Positions 60,324 to 64,000 of a stretch of 64,000 bases of DNA are shown here, piece by piece. Position 1 is the first letter of the stretch, and each line of letters begins with the position of its first letter. The position numbers and the translations under genes are program-made. The notes beneath the pieces were generated by a model, which made no database searches, was not told the origin of the DNA, and saw only the letters and a list, made by a program, of their open reading frames with translations. Source of the DNA: CAZAPG01 sp964486935 (lineage in GTDB: Bacteria > Chloroflexota > Anaerolineae > 4572-78 > J111); the NCBI GenBank assembly GCA_964486935.1, contig CAZAPG010000038.1, forward strand, positions 1 through 64,000, written 5' to 3'.

Positions 60324-61085
60324 TTAATATTTTCTGATAAGATGAAATTCTATGACTGAACTGTTGTGGTAATTCTCGCAATATAAAATAGGGCGATTAT
60401 CGTTGGCAAAGTGGGTTTGGCGCAAAAGCAGCAGGGGATGGTTAAGCTGTACATTTAATTTGGCAACCAGGTTCTGGTCGGCAACTACAGGCGCAACTTT
60501 GCAAACAGCCGAACTGATACTAAAGCCGGCCTCTTTGAGCAATTTGTAAAGCGACCAGTCACCCTGGGGCGTTTCAATTTCATCAATACCCAACAGGGTA
60601 AGCGGCAGGTATTCTTCGCAGTGGATAACCGGAATGCCATTGGCGGTACGGGTGCGTGAAAGATGCATCAGAGGAGTTCCAGAGGGGACTTCTAAAATAT
60701 CGGCCAAATTTTCGGTGGCCGGAATGGTTTCCCATTTGCTCTCAGATGTTCCCGGAACATAGCCCTTGTTGTGGATAAGTTCGGTGGTGCTGAAGAGCGT
60801 TTCAAGACCTTCTTGAATATTTACCAGAGGGTTATTGGCAATAAATGTCCCCACCCCACGCCGCCGTTCAAGAATGCCTTCGCTCACCAGTATCCGCACG
60901 GCATCTCGCAGCGTTGTCCGGCTGACTCCCAGTTGTTCGGCAAATTGGGGTTCGCTTGGCAACTGTTCCCCCGGTTGTAGCTGACCGCTGTTAATCGCCT
61001 GTCGAATAGACTCGGCGATAAGTTCCGGCAGGGGTTCGGTCATCGGATTGGTAAATATTTTTGCTGGTTGTATGTTGTTGGACAT
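60324..61085 (-). CDS. GntR-family (HutC/UTRA type) transcription regulator
   Basis: The 253-residue protein has an N-terminal winged HTH (about 18-80, with LPSEPQFAEQLGVSRTTLRDAVRIL) and a C-terminal UTRA ligand domain (about 95-250, with the typical FANDNRPILYCENYH). UTRA regulators sense sugars, sugar phosphates or amino acids and repress the genes beside them. It is the first gene of the minus-strand catabolic run, so its ligand is likely the imported compound or its phosphate. A heptamer repeat lies upstream of it. Confidence 0.92.
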   Translation of the reverse strand: MSNNIQPAKIFTNPMTEPLPELIAESIRQAINSGQLQPGEQLPSEPQFAEQLGVSRTTLRDAVRILVSEGILERRRGVGTFIANNPLVNIQEGLETLFSTTELIHNKGYVPGTSESKWETIPATENLADILEVPSGTPLMHLSRTRTANGIPVIHCEEYLPLTLLGIDEIETPQGDWSLYKLLKEAGFSISSAVCKVAPVVADQNLVAKLNVQLNHPLLLLRQTHFANDNRPILYCENYHNSSVIEFHLIRKY

Positions 61086-61181
61086 GTTACAGCAGTATAA
61101 TAAAGAATTTAAGGGGTGTCAAATTATTCAATTGATATCCCCTCGATTGGCCGACCCGGGGCGAGCAAGAAAATTAAACCG

Positions 61182-61251
61182 GGTGGCAAGTAACAGGTTG
61201 AAGGTTGCAGTTTTTTTACCTGCCACTTTCAACCTGCCACCTGCCACCGTT
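61182..61251. repeat. Heptamer-phased inverted repeat, CACCTGC unit
   Basis: The units are GGTGGCA, AGTAACA, GGTTGAA, GGTTGCA, GTTTTTT, TACCTGC, CACTTTC, AACCTGC, CACCTGC, CACCGTT, ten in unbroken phase. The right half is the near reverse complement of the left. It lies between the copB stop and the GntR gene on the minus strand, so it could stop copB transcription. Confidence 0.85.
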
Positions 61252-61288
61252 TTTTTGGTTAATTTTTAACAAACAAAAGAGGCAATCC

Positions 61289-63457
61289 TTAGCTGCTAAA
61301 CCGCATTCGGCGCAACAGTTGGGCGTTGAGGGCCACCACAATGGTGCTAATGGACATAAACAGCGCCCCCACTGCCGGAGATAGCAGGATACCCAGCGGA
61401 GCCAGCACCCCGGCGGCCAGCGGCAAGGCCACCACGTTGTAACCGGTCGCCCAAAACAGGTTCTGAAGCATCTTGCCGTAGCTGGCCCGGCTCAACTCGA
61501 TGATTTTGACAACATCCAGCGGGTTGCTCTGCACCAGAATGATGCCCGCCGACTCGATGGCCACATCCGTGCCGCCGCCAATAGCAACGCCGATGTCGGC
61601 CCGGCTCAGGGCCGGGGCGTCGTTTACCCCGTCGCCAACCATCGCCACGATTTTGCCCTGTTTCTGCAACTCGGCCACCTTTTTGTCCTTGTCCTCCGGC
61701 AGCACCTCGGCAAAGTAGGCGTCAATGCCCAACTCGCCGGCCACGGCTTTGGCCACGGCCTGGCTGTCGCCGGTTAGCATGGCCACCTCTATCCCCAACT
61801 TGTGCAGCCGCTCGATGGCCGGCTTGCTTTCGGGCCGAATAACATCGGCCAGGGCAAAGGCGGCCACGGGTTGTTGCTCCTCAAGCAGGTAAACCACGGC
61901 CTGACCCTTTTCACCGGCGTTATTGGCAAACCGGGACAGCGTGTCGGGCAGGGCGACTTCCAGCTTCTTCAGCAGGTTTGGCCCACCCACGTAAACCGTT
62001 TGTCCGTTATGGTTCGCCCGCACCCCGTACCCCTTGATGGCCTCAAAATCGGTTACTTTGGGCACGGATAACCCTTTTTCCTGGGCCGCCTGGCGGATGC
62101 CTTTGGCAATCATATGCTCCGAGTCGCCCTCGACGGCAGCGGTCAGCGCCAGCGCATCCTCCTCACTGTACCCGTTCACCGTGACCATGCCAACCACGCC
62201 CTGCCGGCCTTTAGTTAACGTGCCGGTCTTGTCAAAGATAATCGTAGTCAGGTTGCGGGCCGATTCCAGGGCCAGCCGGTCGCGCACCAGAATGCCGTTA
62301 CGGGCCGACAGCGAGGTGGAGATAGCCACCACCAGCGGAATGGCCAAGCCCAGCGCGTGGGGGCAGGCGATGACCAGCACGGTGACGACCCGCTTCAGCA
62401 CTTCGATATCAAAGCCGGCGGCCAGCGTCCAGCCGACCGTGGTCAGCGCGGCCACGCCGAGGGCCAGGTAAAAGAGCCAGGCCGCGGCTTTATCGGCCAA
62501 AAGCTGGGTGCGCGATTTGCTCTGCTGGGCCTGCTCCACCAGCCGCATAATCCCGGCCAGAGCAGTTTCGTCGCCGGTGGCCGTCACCCGCACCCGCAGG
62601 CTGCCATCGCCGTTAACCGTGCCGCCAATAACCTTGTCGCCCGGCTGCTTTTTGACCGGCTGCGATTCGCCGGTAATCATGGCCTCATTCACCGCCGACT
62701 GCCCTTCGATAACCTCGCCATCGGCGGGCACGGACGCGCCGGGGCGAACCAGCACTTTGTCATCGGCCCGCAGGTCAGAAACTTTGACCGTTTCGACGCT
62801 GCCGTCAACGGTAAGGCGCTCGGCGGTGTCGGGCATCAGTTTGGCCAACTCGTTGAGCGCGCCGGAGGCCTGGCGGACGCTGCGCATCTCCAGCCAGTGG
62901 CCCAACAGCATCACGTCAATCAGCGTAACTAACTCCCAAAAGAAGCTCTCGCCCAGGGGGACGAACAGGGTAGCCACGCTGTAAACAAAGGCCACCGTAA
63001 TGGCCAGCGAGATAAGGGTCATCATCCCCGGCTGGCGATTTTTAAGTTCAGGGCGGGCCATATCCAAAAAGGGCAGGCCGCCATACAGAAAAACGATGAC
63101 GGCAAAAATTGGGCCAAGCCACTGGCTGCCGGGAAAGGCCGGCATACTGAAGCCCAGCCACATCTGGAGCATCTCGCTATAGAGCAGCACCGGCACAGAG
63201 AGTATCAGCGACACCCAGAAGCGGTTGCGGAACATTATTTCGTGGCCGGTATGGTCTACGCCGTGGCCGTTATGGGCATCGTGATTCTTGGAGGCGTTAT
63301 GCTGTTGGTGGGTGTCGGCGGACGTTTGGGAGTCGCCGTGGTCGTGGTGGTTCTGATGACCATTGTGGCCGGCGTGATGATGCTGGTGAATAGCGGCGGC
63401 TTCGGCTGAAGCGCCGGGTTGTTTAGTTGTACGTTTTGTTGAATGTGAGTGACTCAT
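61289..63457 (-). CDS. copB: CopB-type copper-translocating P1B ATPase
   Basis: The 722-residue pump has the CPH motif in IACPHALGLAIP (CopB class), phosphorylation motif DKTGTLTKG, TGES and GDGVNDAPAL. No HMA domain is present; instead residues 1-75 are a His-rich stretch with many HxH groups, likely a metal-binding tail. The CPH class moves Cu(II) or Ag(I)/Cu(I) out of the cytosol. It lies 13 kb from the copper cluster but serves the same metal. A 200-base gap with a repeat follows. Confidence 0.95.
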   Translation of the reverse strand: MSHSHSTKRTTKQPGASAEAAAIHQHHHAGHNGHQNHHDHGDSQTSADTHQQHNASKNHDAHNGHGVDHTGHEIMFRNRFWVSLILSVPVLLYSEMLQMWLGFSMPAFPGSQWLGPIFAVIVFLYGGLPFLDMARPELKNRQPGMMTLISLAITVAFVYSVATLFVPLGESFFWELVTLIDVMLLGHWLEMRSVRQASGALNELAKLMPDTAERLTVDGSVETVKVSDLRADDKVLVRPGASVPADGEVIEGQSAVNEAMITGESQPVKKQPGDKVIGGTVNGDGSLRVRVTATGDETALAGIMRLVEQAQQSKSRTQLLADKAAAWLFYLALGVAALTTVGWTLAAGFDIEVLKRVVTVLVIACPHALGLAIPLVVAISTSLSARNGILVRDRLALESARNLTTIIFDKTGTLTKGRQGVVGMVTVNGYSEEDALALTAAVEGDSEHMIAKGIRQAAQEKGLSVPKVTDFEAIKGYGVRANHNGQTVYVGGPNLLKKLEVALPDTLSRFANNAGEKGQAVVYLLEEQQPVAAFALADVIRPESKPAIERLHKLGIEVAMLTGDSQAVAKAVAGELGIDAYFAEVLPEDKDKKVAELQKQGKIVAMVGDGVNDAPALSRADIGVAIGGGTDVAIESAGIILVQSNPLDVVKIIELSRASYGKMLQNLFWATGYNVVALPLAAGVLAPLGILLSPAVGALFMSISTIVVALNAQLLRRMRFSS

Positions 63458-63508
63458 AGTTAGCTCCTCTCCGGTAAAACCGCTGTATCAGCGGCTGAAA
63501 AATTTGAG

Positions 63509-64000
63509 TTATAATTCTAAAAATGGGACAACTTCTATGTCGGGTTGACCGGCCAGTGCCGGGCGCAGATGGTGGCAATGGCGCACATTGACCGCCACCA
63601 GAATCCGCCGCCCCGGATCGCGTTGGGCAAGTTGTTGCACCTGCTTGATCATGTGCTGCTGGTGAGCGTGCCACTGCTGCTCTACGTTGCCCCCGGCCAG
63701 CCGGGCGATGGCGTTGTACAGCATGTTGGCCCAATCGTGCCGCCAGCCCTGGTTCATGGCTGCCGCATTGGGGGCGTGGCGCACAATCAGGGCCAGCCCC
63801 CAGCGCAGCCACTCAATCAGCCAACCCTGCCAGCCGGTCGCCGCCGGCTCTGCCGGGGGGTCGGCTTCGGCAATGGGTACCACCACCATATCGGTCTGGT
63901 ACGCCAGCGGCAGTAACGCTTCGCCAAACTCCGGCGGCAGGTCGCTAAAATCCTGTTGCTGCCACCGGGCCGGGGTCATCTCCAGACACAAAAAGTCCGG
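63509..64000 (-). CDS. C-terminal part of a gene running off the window
   Basis: The frame is open through the window edge, so the start lies beyond it; the visible part has 163 residues. It has amphipathic and hydrophobic stretches, many Trp, a HCHHLRP segment, and ends with QPDIEVVPFLEL. The RRILVAVNVRHCHHL pattern recalls the end of TraB/ChaN-like hydrolase families, but I do not trust that assignment. The gene lies 51 bases upstream of copB and may belong to the same transcript. Confidence 0.55.
   Translation of the reverse strand, partial: PDFLCLEMTPARWQQQDFSDLPPEFGEALLPLAYQTDMVVVPIAEADPPAEPAATGWQGWLIEWLRWGLALIVRHAPNAAAMNQGWRHDWANMLYNAIARLAGGNVEQQWHAHQQHMIKQVQQLAQRDPGRRILVAVNVRHCHHLRPALAGQPDIEVVPFLEL

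Noticed and set aside
1..64000. CRISPR arrays, prophage, insertion sequences, toxin-antitoxin or defence islands
   Set aside because: No transposase, phage structural gene, Cas gene, regularly spaced repeat or recognised defence gene was seen on either strand.

Overview
The window comes from a bacterium that I place, with moderate confidence, in the Chloroflexota (Anaerolineae/Caldilineae-like). The reasons are several lipoproteins and membrane-anchored proteins with Thr-Pro linkers, a tungsten-type aldehyde oxidoreductase, ferredoxin-dependent 2-oxoacid oxidoreductases, intergenic hairpin repeats and moderately high GC. No rRNA is present, and there is one tRNA (elongator-type Met, CAT). About 59 genes are convincing and most lie on the minus strand.

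Layout. 0.2-6.1 kb: an alpha/beta hydrolase, a small unknown protein, then an aldehyde-oxidation set (NAD-type ALDH, tungsten AOR, MoaD-like protein). 6.1-7.1 kb: a ParB-like regulator. 7.2-11.7 kb: a complete polyamine ABC importer (potA-B-C-D). 11.8-21.2 kb: a GT4 glycosyltransferase, a KimA-like K+ transporter, lysine 2,3-aminomutase, a D-Ala-D-Ala-ligase-like ATP-grasp enzyme, an MFS transporter, a LysW-like zinc ribbon and an S41 protease homologue. 21.4-26.6 kb (plus strand): a CBS-pair protein, korA, a korB carrying its own CBS pair, and queG. 26.6-30.9 kb: a cupin, a DprA-like protein, an anchored Ig-like protein, purine nucleoside phosphorylase and a Xer recombinase. 31.2-34.3 kb (plus): a LysM lipoprotein, an FtsL/DivIC-like protein, tRNA-Met, then a small accessory patch with a double-HTH gene, strong hairpins and a broken gene.

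34.3-41.5 kb is one minus-strand run: a flavoprotein and a heme/Fe-S protein of the TcuA/TcuB type, a peptide-type ABC importer and a DUF4392 (D-glutamate-cyclase-like) protein. It looks like a complete uptake-and-oxidation system for an unknown acid. 41.6-42.8 kb holds a response regulator and the remnant of a hybrid sensor kinase. 42.8-48.5 kb is a copper handling and cytochrome-oxidase copper-assembly cluster (CopC-CopD-YtkA fusion, CopC, two SCO proteins, PCuAC). 48.8-61.1 kb is a long minus-strand catabolic region: a GntR/UTRA regulator, a membrane protein, an ECF importer (S, A, A, T), a PfkB kinase, a double-SIS protein, two SDRs, enoyl-CoA hydratase, CaiB/BaiF CoA-transferase and amidase. 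The window ends with a CopB-type copper ATPase and a gene running off the edge.

The most striking non-gene signal is a set of intergenic inverted repeats built of degenerate 7-base units in unbroken heptamer phase. They use a different unit at each of six loci. The best candidates for undescribed biology are the KamA/ATP-grasp/LysW-like cluster next to a K+ importer, the Tcu-ABC-DUF4392 operon and the GntR-ECF-PfkB-SIS cluster.
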